From Firmicutes bacterium UBA6132 (GTDB taxonomy: Bacteria > Bacillota_A > Clostridia > Tissierellales > Sedimentibacteraceae), in assembly GCA_002435835.1 (NCBI GenBank), contig DIVM01000088.1, forward strand, positions 1-42,899: a DNA stretch of 42,899 bases, given 5' to 3'. The notes beneath the pieces are model-generated. The model made no database searches, was not told the DNA's origin, and was given only the letters and a program-made list of their open reading frames with translations. Positions within the stretch are counted from its first letter, which is position 1. Each line of letters begins with the position of its first letter. This document shows, one piece after another, positions 24,879 to 33,825 of the stretch. The translations under genes were made by a program, and so were the position numbers.

Positions 24879-25886
24879 ATGGCAAATAGCAAATTAACTT
24901 CTAAACAAAAAGCTGCAGCTATAATTATTTCTCTTGGTGCAGATGATGCATCAAAAATATATAAATTTCTAAGAGAAGATGAAATAGAGAATCTTACTTA
25001 TGAAATAGCAAGATTGCAAAAGTTAAGTCCTGACATGATGGAAGATACATTAAAAGATTTTTATGACCTTTGTGTAACTCAAAAAGTTATTACTGAAGGT
25101 GGAATGGAATATGCTAAAAATGTTTTAGAAAAAGCTTTCGGAGCACAAACAGCAGCAATTCTTATTGAAAAAGTAACCGTTTCTAATAAAACTAAAGCAT
25201 TTGAATTTATTAGAAAATCAGATTACAAAAATCTTTTAACTTTAATACAAAATGAACATCCCCAAACTATTGCTTTAATACTGTCATATGCAAGGGCGGA
25301 CCAGGCTTCTGCAATTATTGCTGAACTACCAAAAGAAAAACGTATAGTTGTAGTTGAGAGAATTGCTAAAATGGATAGAACATCACCAGAAATAATTAAG
25401 CAAGTTGAAGAAGAATTAGAAAAGAAATTTAATTCAATTGTTTCAGTTGATTTTACAGAAATAGGCGGTGTCAACTATATAGCAGATATTATGAATAACA
25501 TGGATAGATCAAATGAAAAATATATATTTGATGAATTAAGCAAAAAAGATGTAAAACTTGCAGATGAAATTAGAATGAGAATGTTCGTATTTGAGGATAT
25601 TGTAATTATGGATTCTATGAGTATTCAAAGATTTTTACGTGAAGTGGATAGTAAAGATTTAGTATATGCTATTAAAGGTTCGAACAAAGAAGTATCGGAA
25701 GTATTGTTTACAAATATGTCTACAAAAATGGCTGAAACAATAAAATCTGAATTAGAATACACTCATAATATAAGGTTAAGAGATGTAGAAGAAGCTCAGC
25801 AAAGAATAGTTTCAGTAATAAGACGCTTAGAAGATGAAGGACAGTTAGTAATATCTAAAGGCGGAAAGGATGATATAATTGTCTAA
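24879..25886 (+). CDS. fliG: FliG, motor switch protein
   Basis: A 335-residue switch protein. The C-ring torque domain is clear: MFVFEDIVIMDSMSIQRFLREVDSKDLVYAIKGSNKEVSEVLFTNMSTKMAETIKSELE and RDVEEAQQRIVSVIRRLEDEGQLVI. The middle domain has the EHPQTIALILSYARADQASAIIAELP motif. FliG transmits MotA force and binds FliF, FliM and FliY. Two nearby in-frame ATGs (24867, 24870) overlap the AGGGAGATG ribosome site, so ATG 24879 is more likely. Confidence 0.94.
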   Translation: MANSKLTSKQKAAAIIISLGADDASKIYKFLREDEIENLTYEIARLQKLSPDMMEDTLKDFYDLCVTQKVITEGGMEYAKNVLEKAFGAQTAAILIEKVTVSNKTKAFEFIRKSDYKNLLTLIQNEHPQTIALILSYARADQASAIIAELPKEKRIVVVERIAKMDRTSPEIIKQVEEELEKKFNSIVSVDFTEIGGVNYIADIMNNMDRSNEKYIFDELSKKDVKLADEIRMRMFVFEDIVIMDSMSIQRFLREVDSKDLVYAIKGSNKEVSEVLFTNMSTKMAETIKSELEYTHNIRLRDVEEAQQRIVSVIRRLEDEGQLVISKGGKDDIIV

Positions 25887-26643
25887 TATAATAAAAGCTA
25901 ATTATATATTTTATGATAAAATTAGCGATAAAATAAAAAATGTAGATTCTAATAAATTAAATCAAATAAATTTACAAAGAACATCTAAAGAAGAGTTATA
26001 TGAAATATATAATCAAAGAGAAATAATAATAAAAGAAGCTAATGATGAAGCTATAAAAATTATTAATTCAGCAAAACGAAATTCTCTATCAGAAATAACA
26101 GAACTTAAAAGTAAGGGTTATGAAGATGGTTACAATGCTGGATTTGAAATAGGGAAAAATAAAGGTTTTGAAGATGGTTATAAAGAAGCATATTTAAAAG
26201 TTTCAGAAGAACTGACAAAACAAAATGAAAATAAAATTAAAGAACTAAATGAAATGCTTGAAAGTATAGAAAAAGATAAACAAAATATAATTTCTAAATA
26301 TAAAGATGATTTAGCTAAATTATCAATTGATATAGCAGAAAAGATTATTAAGAAAAAATTTGACCCTAATGATAATGATATAACTAATGTTATATTAAAT
26401 TTAATTAGAGATTATAAAAATGTTGAATGGGTAAAAATTTATATTTCGGATAAAGATGCTGCTAAACATATAGTAGCTGATAGGTCTTTAATAAATGAAA
26501 TTAAAAAAATAGCAAAAGATATTAAAATTGAAAGCTTAAAAGAATTAGATGAAGGCAGTTTAATAATCGAAACTCCTGATAATATAGTTGATGCAAGTAT
26601 AAACACTCAGTTAAAAAACTTAAGAGATATAGTGTTAAATTAG
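25879..26643 (+). CDS. fliH: FliH, export ATPase regulator
   Basis: A 254-residue FliH. A long charged coiled-coil middle (residues about 45-150) holds repeated glycine-spaced segments, GYEDGYNAGFEIGKNKGFEDGYKEAY, the GxxxG-like pattern typical of FliH. The C-terminal half (LSIDIAEKIIKKKFDPN ... VEWVKIYISDKDAAKH) is the FliI-binding domain. FliH dimers hold FliI near the export gate and C-ring. The start is TTG at 25879, overlapping fliG by eight bases, with GGAAAGGA nine bases upstream. Confidence 0.88.
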   Translation: MSNIIKANYIFYDKISDKIKNVDSNKLNQINLQRTSKEELYEIYNQREIIIKEANDEAIKIINSAKRNSLSEITELKSKGYEDGYNAGFEIGKNKGFEDGYKEAYLKVSEELTKQNENKIKELNEMLESIEKDKQNIISKYKDDLAKLSIDIAEKIIKKKFDPNDNDITNVILNLIRDYKNVEWVKIYISDKDAAKHIVADRSLINEIKKIAKDIKIESLKELDEGSLIIETPDNIVDASINTQLKNLRDIVLN

Positions 26644-26654
26644 CAGGAGATAGC

Positions 26655-27956
26655 ATGGAACTTAATAAATTAAGAGAAGCTTTGGGAAGAGAAGATTTCT
26701 GCACATACATAGGAAAAGTAAAAAGAATATCAGGCATGATGATTGAAGCTACAGGATGTAAATATACTATTGGTGAAGTTTGCACTATAAAAACTGATTC
26801 TAATAGTCAAATTTCTGCTGAAGTAGTTGGTTTTAATGATGGAAGGGTACTTTTGATGCCCTATGAGGATATTAAAGGTATAGGTCTTGGAAATACAGTT
26901 ATTTCAACTAAAAATAAATTAAAAGTACCTGTTGGAGATTTTTTAATTGGAAGAATAGTTAATGCAGTAGGACAACCAATGGATGATGGTGGTGAATTTA
27001 AAACAAACGAATATTGCTATGTTGACAATGAATATATCAATCCTCTGACTAGGCCAAGAATAAATAACACATTGAGTTTTGGTATAAAAGCCATTGACGG
27101 TCTGTTAACTATTGGAAAAGGTCAACGTATGGGAATTTTTGCAGGGAGCGGTGTAGGTAAAAGTACACTATTAGGTATGGTTGCAAAAAATGTTAAAGCT
27201 GATATAAATGTTATAGCTCTTGTTGGTGAAAGAGGCAGAGAAGTAAGAGAATTTATAGAAAAAGATTTGGGAGAAGAAGGTTTAAAACGTTCTATATTAG
27301 TTGTAGCAACTTCGGATCAGCCTGCTATGATGAGGGTTAAATGTTCACTTGTAGCAACAACTATAGCTGAGTATTTTAAAGACCAAGGTAAAGATGTTCT
27401 TTTAATGATGGATTCGCTTACACGTTTTGCAATGGCACAAAGGGAAATTGGTCTTGCAACAGGCGAACCTCCTGTATCAAGAGGATATACTCCATCCATT
27501 TACGCTGAGCTTCCAAAACTTTTAGAAAGAAGTGGGAATTTTAATACAGGTTCAATCACTGGAATATATACGGTTTTGGTCGAAGGCGATGATACTAATG
27601 AGCCAATATCTGATACGGTAAGAGGAATAGTTGATGGTCATATAGTTCTCACAAGAAAGCTCGCAAATTCTAATCATTATCCGGCTATTGATATAAATGC
27701 AAGTATTTCTCGTCTCATGAATGACATTGCATCAAACCATCATAACAAAACTGCTAAAAAATTAAGAGATATTTTATCGGTGTATTATGCTAATTATGAT
27801 TTAATTTCAATAGGTGCATATAAAAAAGGAACTAACCCTCCGCTAGATGAAGCAATAATAAAAATAGATAAAGTAAATAAATTTCTAACGCAAGAAGTAA
27901 ATGAAAGTTTTATATATGAAGATACAGTGAAAATGATGGAACAAATAATTCAGTAG
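26655..27956 (+). CDS. fliI: FliI, flagellar export ATPase
   Basis: A 433-residue ATPase of the F1-beta/type III export family. Walker A is GSGVGKS at residues 164-170; the Walker B aspartate is D253 in LLMMDSLTRFA. Other family strings are ALVGERGREVREFIE, TGEPPVSRGYTPSIYAELPKLLERSG and RHxxPAID-like SNHYPAIDINASISR. It hydrolyses ATP to unfold and feed substrates into the FlhA/FlhB gate with FliH and FliJ. GCAGGAGATAGC precedes the ATG. Confidence 0.95.
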   Translation: MELNKLREALGREDFCTYIGKVKRISGMMIEATGCKYTIGEVCTIKTDSNSQISAEVVGFNDGRVLLMPYEDIKGIGLGNTVISTKNKLKVPVGDFLIGRIVNAVGQPMDDGGEFKTNEYCYVDNEYINPLTRPRINNTLSFGIKAIDGLLTIGKGQRMGIFAGSGVGKSTLLGMVAKNVKADINVIALVGERGREVREFIEKDLGEEGLKRSILVVATSDQPAMMRVKCSLVATTIAEYFKDQGKDVLLMMDSLTRFAMAQREIGLATGEPPVSRGYTPSIYAELPKLLERSGNFNTGSITGIYTVLVEGDDTNEPISDTVRGIVDGHIVLTRKLANSNHYPAIDINASISRLMNDIASNHHNKTAKKLRDILSVYYANYDLISIGAYKKGTNPPLDEAIIKIDKVNKFLTQEVNESFIYEDTVKMMEQIIQ

Positions 27957-27977
27957 ATTATAATCAGGAGATATGTA

Positions 27978-28430
27978 ATGAAGAAATTCAATTTTTCGCT
28001 ACAAAAAATATTAGAAATTAAAGAACAAATTTTAGATAACTTAAAGTTTGAATTATCAAATTTGAATCATCAATTAATTAATTTAGATATGGACATTAAA
28101 AATTTAAATAATAAATATATTTTAATGGATGAAGAATTTATTAAAAAATCGTCTGTTTGCATTACAGTGGGGGAAATTACTTATTTTAAAATGTTAATGG
28201 GAAGTATTTTGAAAAAGATAGAAAACAAACAGGAAGATAAACAAATCATTAATAAAAAAATAGAAGAAAAAAGAAATGAAATTATAAGTGTTAATAAAGA
28301 AATTTCAAGTCTTGAAAAGCTGAGAGATAAAGAATTTGAAAAATACAACGCCTTAGTAACTAAAAGTGAAGAAATATTTATAGAAGAATTTGTATCAAAT
28401 AAAAGTATGCAACAACAATTTGTTTTTTAA
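27978..28430 (+). CDS. fliJ: FliJ, export stalk / chaperone escort protein
   Basis: A 150-residue, almost fully helical coiled-coil protein: FNFSLQKILEIKEQILDNLKFELSNLNHQLINLDMDIKNLNNKY, then repeated K/E heptads to the end. This is the usual FliJ start (FxFxLQxxLxxKE), size and place, right after fliI. FliJ acts as the central stalk of the FliI ring and links it to FlhA. AGGAGATATGTA is the ribosome site. A 57-bp gap to fliK follows. Confidence 0.88.
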   Translation: MKKFNFSLQKILEIKEQILDNLKFELSNLNHQLINLDMDIKNLNNKYILMDEEFIKKSSVCITVGEITYFKMLMGSILKKIENKQEDKQIINKKIEEKRNEIISVNKEISSLEKLRDKEFEKYNALVTKSEEIFIEEFVSNKSMQQQFVF

Positions 28431-28487
28431 TAGAGATTTTACTTAAATAATGCATAACACTATTAAATTTGAAAGGAGGTGACAAAA

Positions 28488-29891
28488 ATGATAAATATTA
28501 GTATGCCCTCAAGTAATGTTATTCAAAATAATGTTATTTCAGCTGATTTAAATAATTCTAAAATCAATGATGGTAAAAAATCTTCTTTTTTAAATTTGTT
28601 ATCTTCACTTAATTCAAATATAGATAAAAAAGAAAATAATACAAGCACTGACTTAAATGCTAATAATATTCTTCAAAATGCTATTAGGTTAATAACGAAT
28701 GGAGATTTTCAAACTAAAACAATTAATGAAGGTATTAGAAGTTCAAATTTAAATAATGAAGAAGATGTTGATACTAAAAATCACAATGACATCGTTGAAA
28801 TAAGTAATGCAGTTAATTTGTTTTTATTAAATAACAATCAAATAAATGATATTAAAAATTTAAAATCAGATGTTATAAATTTGCAAAATGAATCTAAGAT
28901 TGAATTTATTAATACAAATAAACCTAATTCAAATACAACAAAAACACTTACAGAAACAAGAGATTTTAAATCAAATGTTCAGGAAACTGTTTTAAGAAAT
29001 GATTTGAATTTAAATAATCTTAAATTTAATAGTATAAATTTTTCTGATAATAACCAAAACAAAATAAATTCAGAAAACGAGCTAATAAATTATATAGATT
29101 TTCAAAAAACTAATATGATAATCATGGTTGATGATAGTAATTTTGATACAAAACTAAAAACTTTGTTAAATGAAAATAACTTAACTACATATAAAAAACA
29201 AAATACTGCTATTAATAATGTTCAAGATTCAACAAATATATTAATAAATAATAGTGATATATCTTCAGACTTAAATTTATCTTCAATTAAAAATTTATTT
29301 GAAATAAAAGAGAATTTATCTTTAAAAACAGATGATTTTAGTGAATATTTTGATAAGAGTAAAATAGTAGAAAATGAAACTAATTCACCACTAAACAACA
29401 ACAGCACTAATATAAATAGTTTTGATGAAGTAATTGAAATTACCGATGAATCTAATAAATTAAACTCTGCTGTAACAACGCAAGTAAAAGATAAAGTTAA
29501 TTTAATGTATAATGAAAAAACTTCTCAAATAACTATGCAATTAGACCCAGAAAATCTCGGTAAAATAGATATAAAAATGTCTTTTGGGGAAGATAGTTTA
29601 AAATTAGAAATAACTACATTTAATGAAGAAACAAATAAAATACTTAATTCATCTGTCAGCGATTTAATTTCTACATTAAAAAGTAACAGTGAAAAACCTG
29701 TTGAAGTAATTTTCAAAAGTGAAATAAGTCATAATGATAAACATTTTAATTATAATCAGGCCAATGAAAATAATGATCAAAATTATCAAAACCAAAAACA
29801 ACAAAGAAATAAATATTTCTATGATAATAAATTCGCTGATGATGAAGAAAAAAGTGGGGTATTTGAAAAATTAATTAATGGATTAAGTTAG
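28488..29891 (+). CDS. fliK: FliK, hook-length control protein
   Basis: A 467-residue protein. Residues 1 to about 325 are low-complexity, very rich in asparagine, serine and isoleucine, as expected for the unstructured ruler part. The conserved hook-length domain follows at about 330-420: VNLMYNEKTSQITMQLDPENLGKIDIKMSFGEDSLKLEITTFNEETNKIL (LxPxxLGxVxV type). FliK measures the hook and switches export specificity through FlhB. ATG 28488 is favoured over a GTG at 28479, because AAAGGAGG (28471-28478) directly abuts the GTG and is well spaced for the ATG. Confidence 0.88.
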   Translation: MINISMPSSNVIQNNVISADLNNSKINDGKKSSFLNLLSSLNSNIDKKENNTSTDLNANNILQNAIRLITNGDFQTKTINEGIRSSNLNNEEDVDTKNHNDIVEISNAVNLFLLNNNQINDIKNLKSDVINLQNESKIEFINTNKPNSNTTKTLTETRDFKSNVQETVLRNDLNLNNLKFNSINFSDNNQNKINSENELINYIDFQKTNMIIMVDDSNFDTKLKTLLNENNLTTYKKQNTAINNVQDSTNILINNSDISSDLNLSSIKNLFEIKENLSLKTDDFSEYFDKSKIVENETNSPLNNNSTNINSFDEVIEITDESNKLNSAVTTQVKDKVNLMYNEKTSQITMQLDPENLGKIDIKMSFGEDSLKLEITTFNEETNKILNSSVSDLISTLKSNSEKPVEVIFKSEISHNDKHFNYNQANENNDQNYQNQKQQRNKYFYDNKFADDEEKSGVFEKLINGLS

Positions 29892-29902
29892 GAGTTGGGA
29901 TA

Positions 29903-30379
29903 GTGGAAATAAATGCTTACAATAAAGGTTATAACACAAGCAATATAAGTAACTTAAGCAATACAAATAATTTAAAGGTACAAAAAGAAAATACATCTCT
30001 TGATATGAATGATTTTTTATCTTTATTAGTAGCTCAAATGTCTAATCAAGATGCTATGAATCCTTTGGATAATACAGAATATGTTTCTCAATTAGCCCAA
30101 TTTTCATCATTACAGGCTATGACAGATTTAGCAAATGTAGCAGCACAAGGACAAGCAACATCATTAATTGGTAAAAATGTACTTTTATCAACCTATGATA
30201 ATAAAGGAATTCTTGTAAATGAAGAAGGCATAGTAGAAAAAGTTACTATTAGTAGCGGTAAAGTAAATTTATATGTTAATGATAAATTATTTAGTATGGC
30301 TGATGTAAAAGAAATTAGGTCAGAGAATTTAGTTATAGAAAAATTAAATAATGAAATAAAAGAAGAAACTGAAATTTAA
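29903..30379 (+). CDS. flgD: FlgD, hook cap / scaffold protein
   Basis: A 158-residue short FlgD. The conserved N-terminal block is DMNDFLSLLVAQMSNQDAMNPLDNTEYVSQLAQFSSLQAM, followed by SLIGKNVLLSTY. It lacks the long C-terminal Ig-like domains of enterobacterial FlgD, which is usual in Firmicutes. FlgD caps the growing hook. The start is GTG at 29903, eight bases after AGGAG; no ATG is better placed. Confidence 0.92.
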   Translation: MEINAYNKGYNTSNISNLSNTNNLKVQKENTSLDMNDFLSLLVAQMSNQDAMNPLDNTEYVSQLAQFSSLQAMTDLANVAAQGQATSLIGKNVLLSTYDNKGILVNEEGIVEKVTISSGKVNLYVNDKLFSMADVKEIRSENLVIEKLNNEIKEETEI

Positions 30380-30399
30380 TATTGAATGTTGGTGAGTAA

Positions 30400-30783
30400 A
30401 TGACAGATATTAACTTCTTAAGAAGTTTAAGCAATATAAATAATAATCTTTATTCTAACCCTGTTAAAGAAAAAGAAACAAAAACAAATCAAAACTTCAA
30501 AGATATAATTAATGAAAAGTTAAAAAGCAATGAAGTTACATTTTCAAAACATGCCAATGAAAGAATTGAAGAAAGAAATATAGACATAGGTGAAGATGTT
30601 ACTCAAAAGTTAAATGAAGCAGCAGAACAAGCAAAAAGCAAGGGGTTAAACAATGTGCTTGTAATGATTGATAATGCAGCATTTATACTTTCTACAAAAA
30701 ACAATAAAGTTATAACAGCAGTTAATCAATCAGAATTAAAAGAAAACATATTTACAAATATCGATGGAGCTGTAATAAAATAG
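30400..30783 (+). CDS. Flagellar operon protein of the TIGR02530 family
   Basis: A 127-residue protein between flgD and flgE, the fixed place of the TIGR02530 'flagellar operon protein'. The recognisable part is VTFSKHANERIEERNIDIGEDVTQKLNEAAEQAKSKGLNNVLVMIDNAAFILSTKNNKVITAVNQSELKENIFTNIDGAVI. Its biochemical function is not established; a hook-assembly role is assumed from position. TTGGTGAGTA precedes the ATG. A 76-bp gap with a small hairpin follows. Confidence 0.85.
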   Translation: MTDINFLRSLSNINNNLYSNPVKEKETKTNQNFKDIINEKLKSNEVTFSKHANERIEERNIDIGEDVTQKLNEAAEQAKSKGLNNVLVMIDNAAFILSTKNNKVITAVNQSELKENIFTNIDGAVIK

Positions 30784-30859
30784 CTGGTCCTTTTAAGGGA
30801 GCTAAAGCCTGGATTTTTTGAAAGACTAAACAGCGAAGTAAAAAAAAGGAGAAAAAATT

Positions 30860-31750
30860 ATGATGAAATCAATATATTCTGGAGTTTCAGGTTTAAGAAA
30901 CCACCAGGTAAAAATGGATGTTATAGGCAACAATATTGCAAATGTTAATACAAGCGGATATAAATCACAAAGAACAACTTTTAGAGATCTTTTTTACCAA
31001 ACTACAAGCTCACCTAGCGAAGGCAGTGGTAATATGGGAGGTACAAATGCATCCCAGGTAGGTTATGGATCTAAAATCGGATCAATTGATACTATTAATA
31101 CTATTGCCGGCTATTCACCCACTGATAAAGCTACAGATTTATATATTAGCGGTGAAGGATATTTTGCAATTCAAAACGCAAGCGGAGAAAAAATGTACAC
31201 AAGATTAGGAGCATTGAATTTTGATTCACAAGGAAATTTAGTTGATGTAAATGGGTCAAAAGTAATAGGATGGGATAATGATGGTGATAATTCAATTAAA
31301 ACCAATGCGTCTGGGGCTATAGATACATCTTCTTTAGCAAATGCTGTAACTGATGTTACAAAATATGGGGCTATAACTATAAATAATTTTGATGATTATA
31401 AAAATATAACAATAAATAACGATGGTTCAATTAGTGCAATTGATAAAAATACTGATAAAATTGTGACAATTGGTCTAATACCTGTAGTATCAGTACCTAA
31501 TCCTGATGCTTTAGTAGCAGAAGGCAATTCATATTACTCAGAAGGTAATAATTCAGGAACACCGACGTATGAAATACCAGGCACAAAAAGTACCGGTGCT
31601 TTAGTTACAGGTGGTCTTGAAATGTCAAATGTAGATTTAGCAAAAGAATTTTCTGATATGATAATTACTCAAAGAGGATTCCAAGCAAATTCTAAAATAA
31701 TATCAGTAGCTGATGAAATGCTTCAAGAACTCGTTAATTTAAAAAGATAG
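30860..31750 (+). CDS. flgE: FlgE, hook protein
   Basis: A 296-residue hook protein. The N-terminus MMKSIYSGVSGLRNHQVKMDVIGNNIANVNTSGYKSQRTTF and C-terminus GGLEMSNVDLAKEFSDMIITQRGFQANSKIISVADEMLQELVNLKR are diagnostic of the hook/rod family. The central domain is small, as in B. subtilis FlgE, so this is a normal short Firmicutes hook rather than a truncation. Its place after flgD argues for FlgE over FlgG. GGAG (30848-30851) is nine bases upstream of the first ATG; a second ATG follows directly. Two strong hairpins lie downstream. Confidence 0.9.
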   Translation: MMKSIYSGVSGLRNHQVKMDVIGNNIANVNTSGYKSQRTTFRDLFYQTTSSPSEGSGNMGGTNASQVGYGSKIGSIDTINTIAGYSPTDKATDLYISGEGYFAIQNASGEKMYTRLGALNFDSQGNLVDVNGSKVIGWDNDGDNSIKTNASGAIDTSSLANAVTDVTKYGAITINNFDDYKNITINNDGSISAIDKNTDKIVTIGLIPVVSVPNPDALVAEGNSYYSEGNNSGTPTYEIPGTKSTGALVTGGLEMSNVDLAKEFSDMIITQRGFQANSKIISVADEMLQELVNLKR

Positions 31751-31759
31751 GGATTAGAT

Positions 31760-31796
31760 AGTTCGGATCTTTACATTAGTTTATAAGATCCGAACT
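31760..31796 (+). terminator. Perfect 12-bp hairpin after flgE
   Basis: AGTTCGGATCTT (31760-31771) pairs perfectly with AAGATCCGAACT (31785-31796) around a 13-nt loop. The tail TTATAAAAAT is only weakly U-rich. It starts nine bases after the flgE stop, inside what is otherwise one operon. It could be a partial terminator or an RNase-resistant mRNA end. Confidence 0.6.
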
Positions 31797-31798
31797 TT

Positions 31799-31858
31799 AT
31801 AAAAATATTAACCATGATCAAAAATTGAATTATTTTAGATTATGATTAATATTTTTAT
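31799..31858. repeat. 21-bp inverted repeat upstream of flbD
   Basis: The arms at 31799-31819 and 31838-31858 pair over 21 positions with one mismatch and one G-U, around an 18-nt loop. The right arm ends in ATTTTTAT, so the element resembles a terminator reading in either direction. It directly follows the hairpin at 31760-31796 and ends 21 bases before flbD. Confidence 0.65.
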
Positions 31859-31879
31859 AAAATAAAAAGTGGAGGGATT

Positions 31880-32077
31880 ATGATTGAAGTCAAAAGTTTA
31901 AGCGGTGAAGAATTTATACTTAACTCAAACTTAATAGAAAAAATAGAGTTTATTCCTGAAACTAAAATAACTTTGACAACAGGAAAATATTTTTTAATTA
32001 AAGATACTAAAAATGAAGTTATAAATAAGATAATTAATTATAATCAAATAATATACAAAGGTATAACAGTAGAATAA
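31880..32077 (+). CDS. flbD: FlbD family protein
   Basis: A 65-residue protein, MIEVKSLSGEEFILNSNLIEKIEFIPETKITLTTGKYFLIKDTKNEVINKIINYNQ, the typical FlbD length and strand pattern. FlbD (SwrD in B. subtilis) is required for full motor power, possibly acting on the MotAB stators, which are encoded right after it. GTGGAGGGATT precedes the ATG. It is the first gene after the double hairpin. Confidence 0.88.
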   Translation: MIEVKSLSGEEFILNSNLIEKIEFIPETKITLTTGKYFLIKDTKNEVINKIINYNQIIYKGITVE

Positions 32078-32089
32078 AAGGGGGATGAA

Positions 32090-32953
32090 ATGAATTTATC
32101 ATTTATTATAGGTTTTATAGCGGCCTTTATATTAGTTATTTACGGTATGGTTAGTGGTGGATCCAGCACTGCACAAGTAATGAAAAGTTTTATTGATATT
32201 CCAAGTATTTTTATTACATTTGGAGGATCCTTATCAGCTACAGTTATGTCCGTACCAATGAAAGATTTAAAATCAATTTCAAAACACATAAAAGTTTTAC
32301 TTAAAAAAGAAAAATTAAATCTAAATATTTACATTGATTCAATTGTTGATCTTGGTAAAGAAGCTAGATTAAAAGGTTTATTAGCGCTTGAAGAAAAAAT
32401 AAACAATTTAGAATTACAGGATGATTTTTTAAAATATTGTGTAATGCTTATTGTTGATGCTGTTGAACCCTCTAAAGTAAGAGCACAAATAGAAAATGAA
32501 ATAGATTTAATAGAAGTAAGACATGCAAGGGCTTGGAATGTATATGACAAATGTGGAGCATTTGGCCCAGCTTTTGGTATGTTGGGGACTCTTATTGGTC
32601 TAATAAACATGCTTGCAAATATGGATCCTTCAGGTGGAGCTGATGCACTTGGTAAAGGAATGTCGGTTGCTTTAGTAACTACATTTTATGGTTCTGCATT
32701 GGCAAATATGATATGTGCACCAATATCAAACAGATTAAAGGCTAAACATGATGAGGAAATGATAGTTAAAGAGCTTATTATGGAAGGTGTTTTATCCATA
32801 CAATCAGGTGAAAATCCGAAATACATAAAAGAAAAATTAAATTCATATTTAGCTCAAACGGACAGAGAAACAGGAATGGAAGTTGAAGGTCAAAGTAAAA
32901 AAGAAAAGCGTTCAAAATCAAGAAAAAATAAAAGTCAAGCAAATGAAGTTTAA
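32090..32953 (+). CDS. motA: MotA, stator subunit
   Basis: A 287-residue membrane protein with four hydrophobic segments (about residues 3-20, 35-52, 160-180 and 195-215). Motifs are GGSLSATVMSVPM, KCGAFGPAFGMLGTLIGLINML and LGKGMSVALVTTFYGSALANMICAPI. The cytoplasmic loop is charged (VEPSKVRAQIENEI...RHARAW). MotA surrounds MotB and drives FliG. AAAAGGGGGATGAA is the ribosome site, 12 bases after flbD. The basic tail (KKEKRSKSRKNKSQ) is unremarkable. Whether ions are protons or sodium cannot be told. Confidence 0.93.
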   Translation: MNLSFIIGFIAAFILVIYGMVSGGSSTAQVMKSFIDIPSIFITFGGSLSATVMSVPMKDLKSISKHIKVLLKKEKLNLNIYIDSIVDLGKEARLKGLLALEEKINNLELQDDFLKYCVMLIVDAVEPSKVRAQIENEIDLIEVRHARAWNVYDKCGAFGPAFGMLGTLIGLINMLANMDPSGGADALGKGMSVALVTTFYGSALANMICAPISNRLKAKHDEEMIVKELIMEGVLSIQSGENPKYIKEKLNSYLAQTDRETGMEVEGQSKKEKRSKSRKNKSQANEV

Positions 32954-32970
32954 TATGAGTAGGTGATATA

Positions 32971-33804
32971 TTGGGAAGGAAAAGAAGACGGGAAGATTCT
33001 GGTGGGGCAAGCTGGTTGGAAACATATAGCGATTTAGTAACGCTGCTTTTAACATTTTTCATTTTGCTGTATTCAATATCTACTGTAGATGCCCAAAAAT
33101 ATGCAATGATAGTTGAGGCATTTTCAAAAGTTGATGAAGTTGTAGAAGAATTACCTCAAACTGAAAGTAGTAACAGCTCTGTTGAAAAACAAGATATAGA
33201 GGATATAGATAAATTATATGAAGCATTGAAAGAATATATTGAAAAAAACAATTTGCAAGGCAGTGCTGAAGTTAGTAAAACTGAAGAATATGTTTTTATA
33301 AGGTTTTCAGATGAAATTACTTTTGGGGGATATAGTCAAAACTTAAATGAAAGTGGTAAAAAAATATTAGATGTTCTTGCAGGTGGTTTAAAATTGGTTG
33401 ATGAGTATATTGAAGAAGTGATAATTTCAGGCCACACTGCTGAGGTTATAGGAGATAATTCTAATATAGACAGGACATTATCAACTGAAAGAGCAAATGC
33501 AGTATTAAATTATTTAGAATCGAAAAAAGTTATAAGTCCAGCAAAGTATTTATCAATCGGATATGGTTTATATAGCCCAATTGCCGACAATAGTACGGCT
33601 TCAGGAAGAGCAAAAAACAGAAGAGTTGAAATATTTATAAGCAGACAAGGTTACCCAGTTAGCTATACAAATAAAATAAATGAAACAATAAATGAACAAG
33701 AAAATACAGAAACAAATGAAAATAAAAGTGAAGATAATAGTAACATAGATAATTTAAATGATAGTAAAAATGTAAATTACAAAAAAAGCAAATATATAAA
33801 TTAG
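32971..33804 (+). CDS. motB: MotB, stator subunit
   Basis: A 277-residue stator protein. The single transmembrane segment, SWLETYSDLVTLLLTFFILLYSIS (residues 14-37), holds the ion-carrying aspartate D21. The C-terminal OmpA-like peptidoglycan-binding domain shows IISGHTAEVIGD and LSTERANAVLNYLE ... GRAKNRRVEIFIS. The last 40 residues are an Asn/Glu-rich tail. The start is TTG at 32971 with AGGTGA upstream; no ATG gives the complete N-terminus. It couples to motA (17-bp gap). No fliL gene follows, unlike many operons. Confidence 0.92.
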   Translation: MGRKRRREDSGGASWLETYSDLVTLLLTFFILLYSISTVDAQKYAMIVEAFSKVDEVVEELPQTESSNSSVEKQDIEDIDKLYEALKEYIEKNNLQGSAEVSKTEEYVFIRFSDEITFGGYSQNLNESGKKILDVLAGGLKLVDEYIEEVIISGHTAEVIGDNSNIDRTLSTERANAVLNYLESKKVISPAKYLSIGYGLYSPIADNSTASGRAKNRRVEIFISRQGYPVSYTNKINETINEQENTETNENKSEDNSNIDNLNDSKNVNYKKSKYIN

Positions 33805-33825
33805 TAATATGGAATGAGGTTATAT

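Noticed and set aside
28488..29450. Asn/Ser-rich half of FliK as a frameshifted or pseudogene region
   Set aside because: The frame is continuous, and unstructured low-complexity N-terminal sequence is normal for FliK in AT-rich genomes.
30860..31750. Truncated FlgE
   Set aside because: At 296 residues it is short compared with enterobacterial FlgE, but similar to Bacillus FlgE, and both conserved ends are intact.
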